Source: Neoceratodus forsteri (taxonomy: Eukaryota; Chordata; Ceratodontiformes; Ceratodontidae). From it: a DNA stretch of 64,000 nt. The position numbers and the translations under genes are program-made. Below are positions 55,480 through 64,000 of the stretch, in pieces. Positions within the stretch are counted from its first letter, which is position 1. Every line of letters starts with the position of its first letter. The notes beneath the pieces are model-generated. The model saw nothing but the letters and a program-made list of their open reading frames with translations. It had not been told where the DNA came from and ran no database searches. The stretch spans positions 464,750,001-464,814,000 of the forward strand of contig CM028136.1 of assembly GCA_016271365.2 (NCBI GenBank), in the 5' to 3' direction.

Positions 55480-56110
55480 TCCTCAGTGGTGCCCCATTGC
55501 CATGCTATATCACCTTCTGAGATTTCTCTAATCTGGATCAGGCAAGTTTCCTACACGATGTCTCATCTATTAACTAGACCCCTGTATTCTAGTCCTGTGA
55601 TGTTGAGACCACACTTGATTTCTTTATTACAACATTCTTATCCCTCCAGGACAAACACACTCCAAAACGCACACGGTGTGTTCATGTAAAACAGACAAGG
55701 TGGCTACATAAAGAATTTCTTGCCTCCCTTCAGTCATGTGACAAAACCTGGAAATGCTTCAAAACCTCAGGCCTTCAAATAGATTATGACACTTACAGAA
55801 CACAGCACACTGCTTGCAAAAAACAAATCAGACTAGCCAAGAGCTCGTACTGCAGAAGGCTATTACTGGAAGCTGTAGGTGACCCTAAGAAATTCTGGGC
55901 ACATGTGAAATCCTTTCTGGGCTCAAACCAGCCTTATTCCACAAATTATATGGTTCTCAGTAGTGTCCACTGTAATGACCCACTCACCATTGCAAATTCC
56001 TTCAATAACCACTTTGCTGACTTATCCAAATACACTGCCTTTTTCCGAGTGGATCACCCAGCACTCAGAAATCGGCATGCCAAAACATCTGCCCTTCTAC
56101 TTTAAAACTA
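55480..56110 (+). pseudogene. L2 linker region
   Basis: Broken frames with KKFWAHVKSFLGSNQPYST-like sequence at 55,884-55,940 and IANSFNNHFADLSKYT at about 55,990-56,040, which match the linker (compare KFWQTLRD and CFNDHF in the LINE at 1.1-2.5 kb). No catalytic role of its own is known. Confidence 0.75.
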
Positions 56111-57360
56111 TTTCCAAAGTAGGTGTTCTAAAACTACTCAACTCAATCTCCGACAACACTAGTGTAGGCTCAGACTGCCTTGAGCCTAAACTCCTGAAGC
56201 TATTCGCTCCCTTCATTGCTGCTCCCCTGGCAAAAATCTTTTTTCTATGTCTCTTTGCTATAGTCATGTCATGTCCCGGACATATGGAAAATAGCTAAAG
56301 TTACCCCAGTTTTCAAAAAAGGAGATAAAAATGATATTTCTGATTACAGACCCATTGCCATTCTATCTGTGCTAAATAAAATCTTAGAGAAACTAGTGGC
56401 TACTTGGGTCATTGAGTTCCTCTCTAAATACAATCTATTGTAACCCACCCAGCATGGTTTCCACAAAGGACATAGCACCTCCACTGTAATGCTACAACTC
56501 ACTAATGATGTCTTAACTGCTATGGACCTAGGCCTCATGACAGCAGCAGTGTTCAGCAACTTCTCAAAGGCATTCAATCTCATCGATCACCCCCTCCTGT
56601 TTGCTGCCCTCAGTTCTCTCGATTTCTCTGTGCAATCTGTTAGATGGTTTTGTAGCTTCTTAACCAATAGAAGTCAAAAGGTAAAATTCAACTCTACTGT
56701 GTCTGATTCTGCACCTATAAATGTTGGTGTTCCACAAGGATCCATTTTGGGGCCTCTTCTCTGTTTTTATAAATCACATATCACCCAACACACCCTCATG
56801 CAAATTCATCTTATACGCAGACGATCTTACTCTATGCACCTCCTCTGTGGATATACTAGAAATAAACAGTCATCTCTTCTCTGCATTTCTTACAATACAA
56901 GACTGGATTAATAAATACAGGCTTGTCCTCAACATAAGCAAAACAGAGTGCATGCTCTTTTGGTCCCCAGCCAAACATAACGCAAACCGCAGTTTATATA
57001 ACATTTTCTGTGCTAATGGCTCATCTCTATGACAGTAACCTCATTCAAGTATCTAGGTGTCATGCTTGATGAAATTCTTAGCTTTGAGCAGCACATCATG
57101 GCTACTTGCAAGTCAGTTAACACAAAACTGGGAACTGTCTACAGAATAAGTCAGAGCCTTACACCCTCAGTTAGACTGGCTATTGCTAGGGGCATCCTAC
57201 TCCCATCTCTTGCATATGGTGCTGTCACCTACATAAATGCTTCTAAGAGTACCCTCAGCAAATGGGACACTACATATAATAATATATTTCACTTTGCCTT
57301 GGCTTCACCATGTCTGAAACACCACTGCTTGCTATTCTCAGATCTTAACTGACCCTCTCC
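56110..57360 (+). pseudogene. L2 reverse transcriptase
   Basis: Segments: VLKLLNSISDNTSVGSDCLE, PKLLKLFAP (56,128-56,210), KGDKNDISDYRPIAIL (56,318-56,365), HGFHKGHSTST, FSNFSKAFNLIDHPLLF (56,550-56,600, the catalytic D of L-S-K-A-F-D changed to N), GVPQGSILGPL (56,722-56,755), and YADDLTL (56,814-56,825, both aspartates kept) after a frame change. YLGVMLDE follows at 57,050. The mutated A-block residue and shifts show it is dead. Confidence 0.85.
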
Positions 57361-57680
57361 TTCTGCCCAACGATTTCTTGCCCTTGGGACTGTGCTGGAT
57401 AATATCTTAAGATCAAACTAGCCTCTTTCTCTTGCCACCATACTACTGCCTCAGTCCCCTGCCTATGGCCTCAGATCAACTGAACTCTCTCTGCCACACA
57501 CCCCTAGGGATAGAACTTTGAAAGGAACAACAGCTTTCTCAAGCCTGACCCTCAAATATTGGAGCTCCTTACCACTTGATGTTTGCTCAGCACCCAGTCA
57601 TGTTGCTTTCAAAAAGATGCACCACACCCTTCTTGTCAAACGTGCCCAATACACCTGTTTTAATCCCCCTTAGGCTGCTC
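57360..57680 (+). pseudogene. L2 pol C-terminus
   Basis: RTLKGTTAFSSLTLKYWSSL, P-L-D-V and AFKKMHHTLLVK (57,512-57,640) match the conserved end of L2 pol, ending with a stop at about 57,671. Confidence 0.75.
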
Positions 57681-58049
57681 ATACTCCTCTGCCTTGATCT
57701 CTAAGTTATTTTTCTTCTCATACTGTGTCCTCACCTTTCTCTAGAATTTGACAATGGTTATGTAGAGCACTTACTATGGCTTGTAAACATGACTCTAATG
57801 CCTACCAACTGTATGTTTATCATTCTAGCAAACTGTTTTGCATTATTCTTTTGTTCAGTACATATCACTACTGTTTTTCCTGTAACTTTGTTGTATATCC
57901 CTCAGATTTTGCTGTATTTTTGTACATTATTTGTAAATTGTCTGTCTGCTTAACTGTTTGTAATCGCCTGGGTCATGTCTGAAAATAGTCACTATTGTGG
58001 CTAAGGCACCCACCCGGTAAACAAAAACTAAATAATAAAACAATGAAAC

Positions 58050-59830
58050 TTTGATTATCTTTAAGGAAACTCAAAAAATTCAAAAAGGCAATTAGAAAAG
58101 TAAAACAGAACATGGACTTTAATCAAGCATCACACATAAAGAAAGGCAACAGTAAGATTCTTTTCATCTTGTATAAACTCCTTAAAAAGGAACAATAGCA
58201 TTGGACCAGCAAAAACAACAGATGCAGAAATTAATAACTACAAGAACATAGCATAAAAACTAAATGAGTAGTTTTACTCAGTTTTTACTAAAAGTCACAG
58301 AAACGCCAACAAAACCCCCTAAAATAAATGTTATTGAAAATACCATGAGAGAAAAAAAAAAACTTAAACATAATTCTCCACCAGGTCCTGACAGCATACA
58401 GTATCAACAATTACGCTAACATTAATGACTGATTAAACTGTACACCACTGCTGAATATTTATCAAGACTCTAGCAATGCAAGTCAAATTTCTGATGAATG
58501 GAAAATAGCAGATGTAACACATATACGTAAAAAATGAAGTAAAGAGGAAGTGTCAAATTACAGACCCTTTAGTTCTAACCTCTGTACTGGAAAGAATATT
58601 AGACAGTATTATAAAAGATAATATACAAACAGTAATCACAGAAATTGGTCAAGAACAGCATTGTTATATAGCAGGAAGGTAATGCAAAACAAATCAAATA
58701 GCCCACTATCAGATCAGCACTCATTTAGATGAAAATAAAATTCTACGTGATATTATTATTTTCAGATTTCAAAAAAGCATTTGATCTGATACTACAGTGG
58801 GCAACTGTTGAAAAAAATGGAAAAAATATAAATAAATAAATAATAATACAATGGACAAAAAACTTGGCTTACAGACAGAATGCCAAAGCTAAAAATTGGG
58901 TGTTATTCATCAGGTCAGGCTTCCGTTGTAATTGGAGTACCACAAGGATCAGTCCTTGATCCAGTATTTTTTGATATTTTTATGTCTGACTTAACCAAAA
59001 ACATACATAATTTATTGTTAAAATATGTGGACTACTCAAAATTGGGTGGCCTGTATACAACTATTGACCAAGTAGAATCAATATTGCAGGATGTAATAAA
59101 ATTAGCAAATGGGCAGAATGTTGGGAAATGTAATTCAACTTAGAAAATGTAAAATAATGCATCTGGGGAAGAATAACACATAAGCAAATTATTCACTATA
59201 CAGCACCGTATTAATTGAGACAATTCAGGAGAAAGACCTATGAGTCCTAGCTACATTTGAAAACAATGTCATGAAATAATAAAGAAGGCAAATAACATTT
59301 TATGGTCCATAAAATATAAATAAGATTAAGAGACAAAAAGGTTGTCCTGCCATTATACATGGCATATGTCAGACCACACCTTGACTATGCAAGTCAGTTT
59401 TGGAACCCCATAGGAAAACAGATACTGTTCAGCTAGAAAGAGTTCTATGGTCAGCAAAAAAATGTATCACATCACTTAAAAATAAAATATGTCAGGAGAG
59501 ATTGGAGGTATTGAATTTAATGTCATTGGAGACAAGAAGAGCTAGAAGTGATCTGTTATTGTTAAACACTGTAGTACATGACACAACCTTATTTTGTGAT
59601 CTCAAACTGTATTAAACAAAATGAAAATGATACAAGAGGGAACCCTTTGCAACTTACAACCAGAAACTTCAAATATATGGACTGCAAGTTTAGTTTCACA
59701 CAAAGGGTAATAAATCCCTGGAACACATTGTCACTGGGAATAATAAGTAAATAAAAAAAATGAATTGAAATCCAGATTAGACTATCAGATTTCAAAAGGA
59801 AACATAATGCTATATTGTACATAACCTACA
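58050..59830 (+). mobile_element. CR1-group LINE with esterase, 3' part
   Basis: Continuation of the element interrupted at 51,620. It starts in the linker (FKKAIRKVKQNMDF-like, about 58,075-58,120) and runs through RT and C-terminus to about 59,830. Markers: SPPGPDSIQ (58,375), SDFKKAFDL (58,762), GVPQGSVLDPVFFDIFMSDL (58,937), VRPHLDYASQFWNP (59,370) and a final SFTQRVINPWNTLSLG (59,690-59,735). A small TAAATAAATAA tract in the RT (58,830) suggests slippage. No clear tail was identified. Confidence 0.75.
58880..59143 (+). pseudogene. CR1-group RT catalytic segment
   Basis: 87 open codons with VVIGVPQGSVLDPVFFDIFM, then YVDYSKLG where the family has the catalytic Y/F-A-D-D: the second aspartate is Tyr here, so activity would be lost. 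Upstream and downstream frames are broken. Confidence 0.75.
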
Positions 59831-59834
59831 TAGC

Positions 59835-60430
59835 TAATCATGGGCAAAGTGCCTTCTCAGCTTCATAATTACCGTAGTATGAGCCATAGTATGTCTATGT
59901 GACCCTTGTGCAACTAAGATTCTGTCACCTTCATAAAATCCAAGATTTTTAATTAGCAAACTAAACAATCGGGAAGTTATCAATGATAATCTGTATAAGA
60001 ATTTCAAAAGCCAAGGCATTATGAAATGCAAAGAAATCTAATATGGCAAGGTCTAATACAGAGCCACCCCACCTTGTCGGGAAAGTTATTACCCCATCCA
60101 TATCGCCCATGAACCTACTATTTAAAATTTACAAGTTATTTTCATCAAGAATTGCCAATAGGGGTAAACATCCACTATTAACCTTCTTATCATTTGTGGG
60201 TCTCTGGTATATTATGCAACTGATCCATGTCCCATATCAACATTATGTTCATTTTCTGTAAGATTTTCAAGCCTTGTATTAAGATTTCCTAACAAAACCA
60301 TAATACTACAGCTGTCATTAGCTACTGCATTTTGAATAAAATCTGATATATCAGTTAAGAATTCCTGGAATTTGACACAACCTGATTCTGGTGGTGTATT
60401 GCATATATATTTAGAAAATGGGTAAAGACA
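59835..60430 (-). pseudogene. LINE X endonuclease, C-terminal part (tentative)
   Basis: Minus-strand reading gives YICNTPPESGCVKFQEFLTD (60,350-60,410), MVLLGNLNTRLENLTEN (60,260-60,310; family G-D-F-N-A-R) and a continuing LLIKNLGFYEGDRIL (about 59,925-59,970). This resembles the middle and end of an endonuclease of the type with a G-D-x-N-x-R motif. D to N changes suggest decay. Assignment to the same element as 41-46 kb is an inference from order and strand. Confidence 0.5.
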
Positions 60431-60434
60431 AACT

Positions 60435-61445
60435 CATATTCTGATTGGCTGTAACAGCCTGGCACCTGGGCTGTTATTTCTCGACAACGCCCGGAAAATA
60501 ACGAGTACCACTTCAGCATGCCCCATTACTAAGGAACTCCTGGGGCCACAAAAATTGCGAGACTCGCAAACCGCCATCTTTTCCACCACTCGTTTATCGA
60601 TATTTATCTTGCTACAAATAATAAAATGCGTTAAACTTCCCCACTGAAAACAAAGAGCAAACACATTTTTAAAGTAAACCAAATGTACCCCGTCCCCCAA
60701 ATCCATCCCCTTGCACAATAACACTACCGTAGCACTATCCCCCATTCAGCCACACTGTTTTCCTCGAAGGAAAAAAAATTTTGAAGTAACACAAAACCGT
60801 TCTTTTTAATACCACAGTCCTTTGCCATACTAACACTCCCGTTCATATCAACTCACAGAATCTTATGATGTTACCGCTAGAAAATCGCTCCACATTTCAA
60901 ACGCCATCAGAAACATTTACCTCTCTTCACAGCCAGTCTCCAGATCGGCACTCTAATATTTCCCTGTTCCTACTGATGCTGTATTACACAAATCAAAATA
61001 AATTCAATCTTCTCTCATCTGTCTCTGCGGTGTGTGTGTGTGGTGGGGGCATCAGGAGACAAAACAGCAATGACACTTAACCTGGACAGCATACTCATAT
61101 AAATAAAATTTAAAAACAAAAATAATGCAGCACCCTCCAGTGGTGATTTCACAAATACAGGCACTACTTTACTACAATTTATTTATTTAAGAGATTTAGC
61201 AGATAAGCATACTGAGCGGGATCCACTCATTTCCAGATGCGACCTGGGAGTTACATACATACATACAATTGAAGCATAGGCAATGGTGCAATACAATAGG
61301 TATAGAATGAGCACAATAAAGGGAGAAACATCTGGTCCAGGAAATGTTACAGTAACAATAGTTACTTATAATACTTATTTATTTTTTAAACATATATTTT
61401 TTATTTCTCTATATTTGTTTTTTAAAAAGCCCATTTTCTAAGTGT
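60435..61445. other. Unassigned stretch with CpG-containing part
   Basis: 60,440-60,960 has more CpG than its surroundings (GACAACGCCCGG, TCGCAAACCGCC) and a minus-strand open frame of 103 codons (60,745-60,434) that I do not recognise. 61,170-61,330 looks like a SINE-type fragment (TTTATTTAAGAGATTTAGC, TCCACTCATTTCCAGATGCG, then ACATACATACA), but no promoter boxes were found. It separates two LINE X endonuclease parts, so it may be inserted. Confidence 0.35.
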
Positions 61446-61586
61446 AATAATACCCTCCAGGGTGGGCATTATGGGATATAACAGACCTTCCAGGGGGCTA
61501 TAAGGCCCTCTGCCTGCAGTGTCGGGCCTCATTACGCCCCTGGGTGGTCTGTTATATCCCAATAACCCACCCTGTCGGGTATTATT
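61446..61586. mobile_element. 141-bp hairpin MITE
   Basis: AATAATACCCTCCAGGGTGG at the left pairs with CACCCTGTCGGGTATTATT at the right. The stem continues through GGGATATAACAGACC/GGTCTGTTATATCCC and GGCTATAAGGCCC/GGGCCTCATTACGCC around a loop at about 61,508-61,522. It is almost one continuous hairpin. Non-coding; superfamily not determined. Confidence 0.85.
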
Positions 61587-61589
61587 TCT

Positions 61590-61908
61590 TACTTACTGTA
61601 ACACACATAATCTAACACTGTTTCCAAAAGTAAAGACAGTAGATAAAAAACAGTCACTAGAAGAAAATATTTCTTTAGCTTCACAATTCAGATTTGTAGA
61701 AACTAGGGTCAGCAACCCACCTTTGCAGCTCCCTGTTTTGTTTTCCCTCCATCATTTTTTTTCTTCATATTTTTTATACTCTGAAATTATTAAGTTGTCT
61801 GTTTCTCCTAACCATGTTTTGTGGAGGGTGATAACATCAAATTGTCAGTGATCATCATTTACTTTTGCTGTTATGCCAGCTATGATTTAATTTAAAATTT
61901 GGAGAGAT
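61590..61908 (-). pseudogene. LINE X endonuclease, N-terminal part (tentative)
   Basis: The minus strand reads IKSWHNSKSK (family S-W-N-x-x-G) and, in another frame, DVITLHKTWLGETDNLI, ISEYKKYEEKK (61,740-61,835), resembling I-x-L-Q-E-T-W-L. The Glu of the QET motif is Lys here. It is adjacent to the TIR element at 61,912 and on the same strand as the C-terminal part at 59.8-60.4 kb. Confidence 0.5.
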
Positions 61909-61911
61909 ACA

Positions 61912-63055
61912 GGACTCAGTTTTCATAATGAAAACTTTGGCAAAAGGTGCCTGCACCAAATGGTTATCATGCAAGTGGCACCTTGCAACAAAGTTTACAG
62001 CAATCTTGATTTTTGAGCACAAGCTGCATCAACATCAGGATGCCGTGCACCAGATCTGCCCTCTGCCAGGTCGCAAGGGTGGTTGCACCATGGTGGGGCT
62101 GCACCATCCCCTTGTTTGGAATTTTCAAAGCCCCACTATAGTCACAACAGGGGTCTGACTTTAGACCAGCCAGGAGGTGGTCTAAGGATCCTGCACCACT
62201 GCTGGGCAGGGTGGCACTTGGGGGCCTGCAAAGAGAGGACCTGGGGCAGAGGGGGCAGTGGGGATGCCATAGGGGCAACATAGGTGCAGTGGCACTGTAA
62301 GGGTATTGAGGAGGCACCTGGCAGAGGTGCCATGCTCCATGATACAGAGTCAATCAGCTCGGTTGGGACAGGAACACACCATGATCCAGACCCCAGAGGA
62401 AAACAGGCTGGCACTTGCCCCAGAGGGCCCACAGATCCCATCAGTGTAGTCAGGCATCCACCTTCCACCACACAAAGCAGCTACCAGAATACTGTTATAG
62501 TTCCTGTAACATACCAGTCCACCACCTGCACCCTGCAACCTACTGTCACTACCACCCACCACATGTAGGGGTCTGTGGCACCTCTTCAGCAAGCGCCTGG
62601 TCTGTTTCCCTCCAGGGTCCAGATTATGGTCCATCCCTGCCAATCCCCATCTACCCAAGCCAATCAGCTCTGTATCATGGAACATGGCACCTCTGCCAGG
62701 TGCCTCCTCAATACCCTTACAGTGCTGCAGTGCCCCTGCTGCCCACTATGGCATCCTCACTGCTCCCTCTGCCCCACTCCCTTCTTTGCAGGCACTGAAA
62801 CCCACCCTCCCTACCTTCAAGGCTCAGTTAAGTTGTGCCACATTGGGGGAGGCTTGCTGGGACCCTCCGTCAAACCCTACCAGTGCACCACCTGTTTGGT
62901 GCAACCCTGTGGCTGCTGCAGCTCATGGCAATTTGGAGCAGGGACCCTCCACTTTTATAAAACATGGCATGGGAACCTTGATGCACCTGGAGTTTGCCAT
63001 AGCTGCTGATTGGTGCAAATTGTGTCACTCTTAAGGCCAACTAAAAATCGAGCCC
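61912..63055. mobile_element. 1.14-kb foldback TIR element with ACA duplication
   Basis: Left end GGACTCAGTTTTCAT, right end read inward GGGCTCGATTTTTAGT. ACA flanks on both sides (61,909-61,911; 63,056-63,058). Inside, 62,270-62,420 and 62,590-62,740 are long inverted copies (for example GGAGGCACCTGGCAGAGGTG and its complement), making a foldback with centre near 62,505. GC-rich; open frames on both strands are mirror by-products. No transposase. Confidence 0.7.
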
Positions 63056-63059
63056 ACAT

Positions 63060-64000
63060 TCTCTAATGGATTGATGATCTTACCTAATTCTCAGTCAAAG
63101 TCTGAGTGTGTCTCAGAAATAAAATCAGTATCCACTTTTTTAGTTTCACAGCATACTTTAGAAATGTCAGAATCTGTGTCACCTTCTGAAATAGCATCAG
63201 TGTCCAATATCACTCTTTTGTTAATGTGTGTTCTTTTTACATGTCTTCCTCTAATGTATTTCTCTGGAAAATTAGTTTCACTTAGTTCATCATCTGTTTT
63301 TATTTTCTTACTGAAAATGTGGTTGTTGGTTGTTGTTTTTTTTCTGACTCCATACAGTTTGATTGTTCTGACTTTTTTTTCACTCCTTTCCCTTTCTACT
63401 TATCAGCAGACTTTATATTCACATGACCAGCATCACTTATAAATATTACAGCATTCTGTAAAGTTGAACTACTCTCCATTATTAATTTTCTGCACTCATG
63501 GGAATTTAATACAAAGCAGATTTGACCCTTTGATGGTGCAACTCTGCAATGATATACTGTTCTAATATTTTCCCCATGAAAGTTAGTCTGCAAAACTGAC
63601 TTCATACCATTACAGGCTGAGACTCATAACACGTTTGGAATTTCATTCTTGGCCTTTGGGATACCCTGTATAAAAACTGTTGGGGTTTTCCCTTCAACTG
63701 ATATTGTTCTCATGTTTTACCATCTGGAAACTTTCCTCCTCTGAATCTGTGGCATCTTCCTGTGTTTCTTTATCCTTAGCACATCTTGTTTTGCTTTTCT
63801 TGTTTTTTTTTCTATGATTTCTATTCTTAGGAAGCTGTGCTTGTATTCCTTTGCCCTTTGTTTTTGGCATCTTTACCCTCTGGGAATCAGACTTATTATT
63901 TTCTGTGTCTTTTTTAGTCTGTTAATTTTTTAGTTTCCAGTTTCTTGAATTAGTGTAATTATTGCCTCCTGCTCCTTTCTAATAACCTCTTCTGTAATCT
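63060..64000 (-). other. Lys-rich sequence, possibly LINE X 5' region
   Basis: The minus strand has short open runs rich in Lys, Arg and Gln (RKAKQDVLRIKKHRK, IQRRKVSRW) and a 69-codon frame (63,605-63,396) reading TVYHCRVAPSKGQICFVLNS. It lies directly upstream of the tentative LINE X endonuclease, where an ORF1 or leader would be, but I cannot identify it. Confidence 0.2.

Larger units (their letters stand above)
53330..58045 (+). mobile_element. L2-clade LINE, nearly complete
   Basis: A plus-strand L2 with 5' region (53,330-54,460), leader ORF ending in a 2A-like motif, endonuclease, linker, RT, C-terminus and a 3' UTR ending CACCCACCCGGTAAAC and an AAATAATAAA tail. The 5' region has a CT-rich tract at 53,795-53,860 and a TCTGATTGGTTAGCAC phrase at about 53,420, which includes an inverted CCAAT box; it may hold the internal promoter. 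The copy has numerous frameshifts. Its 3' tail matches the fragment at 7,540-7,836. Confidence 0.85.

Noticed and set aside
60434..60960. CpG-island promoter of a host gene
   Set aside because: CpG content is raised only modestly, no first exon is recognisable, and the segment sits inside a broken LINE.
62142..63034. Pro/Cys-rich proteins of 110-145 residues on both strands
   Set aside because: They mirror each other because the DNA is a foldback palindrome; no start context or motif supports them.
1..64000. Endogenous retrovirus or other LTR element
   Set aside because: No paired LTRs, primer-binding site, protease or integrase motifs were seen; all reverse transcriptases are of the non-LTR type.

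Overview
This is vertebrate nuclear DNA made almost entirely of repeats. I found no intact protein-coding gene, no conserved multi-exon host gene, no rRNA, no working tRNA, no CRISPR and nothing bacterial. Every recognisable coding stretch belongs to a transposable element and nearly all are broken by stops or frameshifts. The mix (L1-type LINEs with ORF1/ORF2, several L2- and CR1-group LINEs including one with an SGNH-esterase domain, MIR-like CORE-SINEs, two or three hAT transposases, many TIR-bearing non-autonomous DNA elements, no LTR retroelement seen) suggests a tetrapod or lobe-finned fish with a large genome. The CR1 3' end resembles repeats I associate with amphibians, especially caecilians, but that is a weak guess from memory.

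Layout. 1-5.9 kb: 5' half of an L2-like LINE, a hAT transposase remnant, then a 1.8-kb foldback element (palindrome centre near 4.53 kb). 5.9-11.2 kb: tandem-repeat territory (115-120 bp minisatellite at 6.9 kb; about 150 bp array at 9.0-10.7 kb) with an L2 3' tail and a short CR1 3' fragment inserted. 11.2-21.6 kb: BED-finger hAT fragment (-), CR1 copy (+), and a ZMYM1-type hAT (-) split by a 5'-truncated L1 (-). 21.6-31.2 kb: microsatellites, TIR elements, a MIR-like SINE, a 1.2-kb perfect-looking palindrome at 28.07-29.24 kb, and possible decayed exons on the minus strand. 31.2-32.1 kb: L2-like LINE fragment (-). 32.1-38.85 kb: the best-preserved element, a near full-length L1 (+) with ORF1, a 1.7-kb inter-ORF region, ORF2 with endonuclease, RT and CCHC end, and a poly(A) tail.

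38.9-64 kb is a nest of insertions. Pieces of what may be a single old minus-strand LINE (called LINE X here) lie at 59.8-62 kb (endonuclease), 45.3-46.1 kb (RT start) and 41.2-42.9 kb (RT to C-terminus). Between them sit TIR elements, a 405-bp tandem repeat, a CORE-SINE, an L2/Rex1-like LINE, and an esterase-bearing CR1-group LINE. That last element is itself split at 51.6/58.05 kb by a CR1 copy (-) and a 4.7-kb L2 copy (+). The L2 copy carries a hydrophobic leader ending in a 2A-like NPGP motif.

The genes do not work together as a pathway. The window is a record of successive retrotransposon and DNA-transposon insertions. The most unusual material is a set of TIR elements with GG-starting, AT-TTC-containing ends and, where readable, 3-bp target duplications. 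Several of them are foldbacks or hold tandem repeats.
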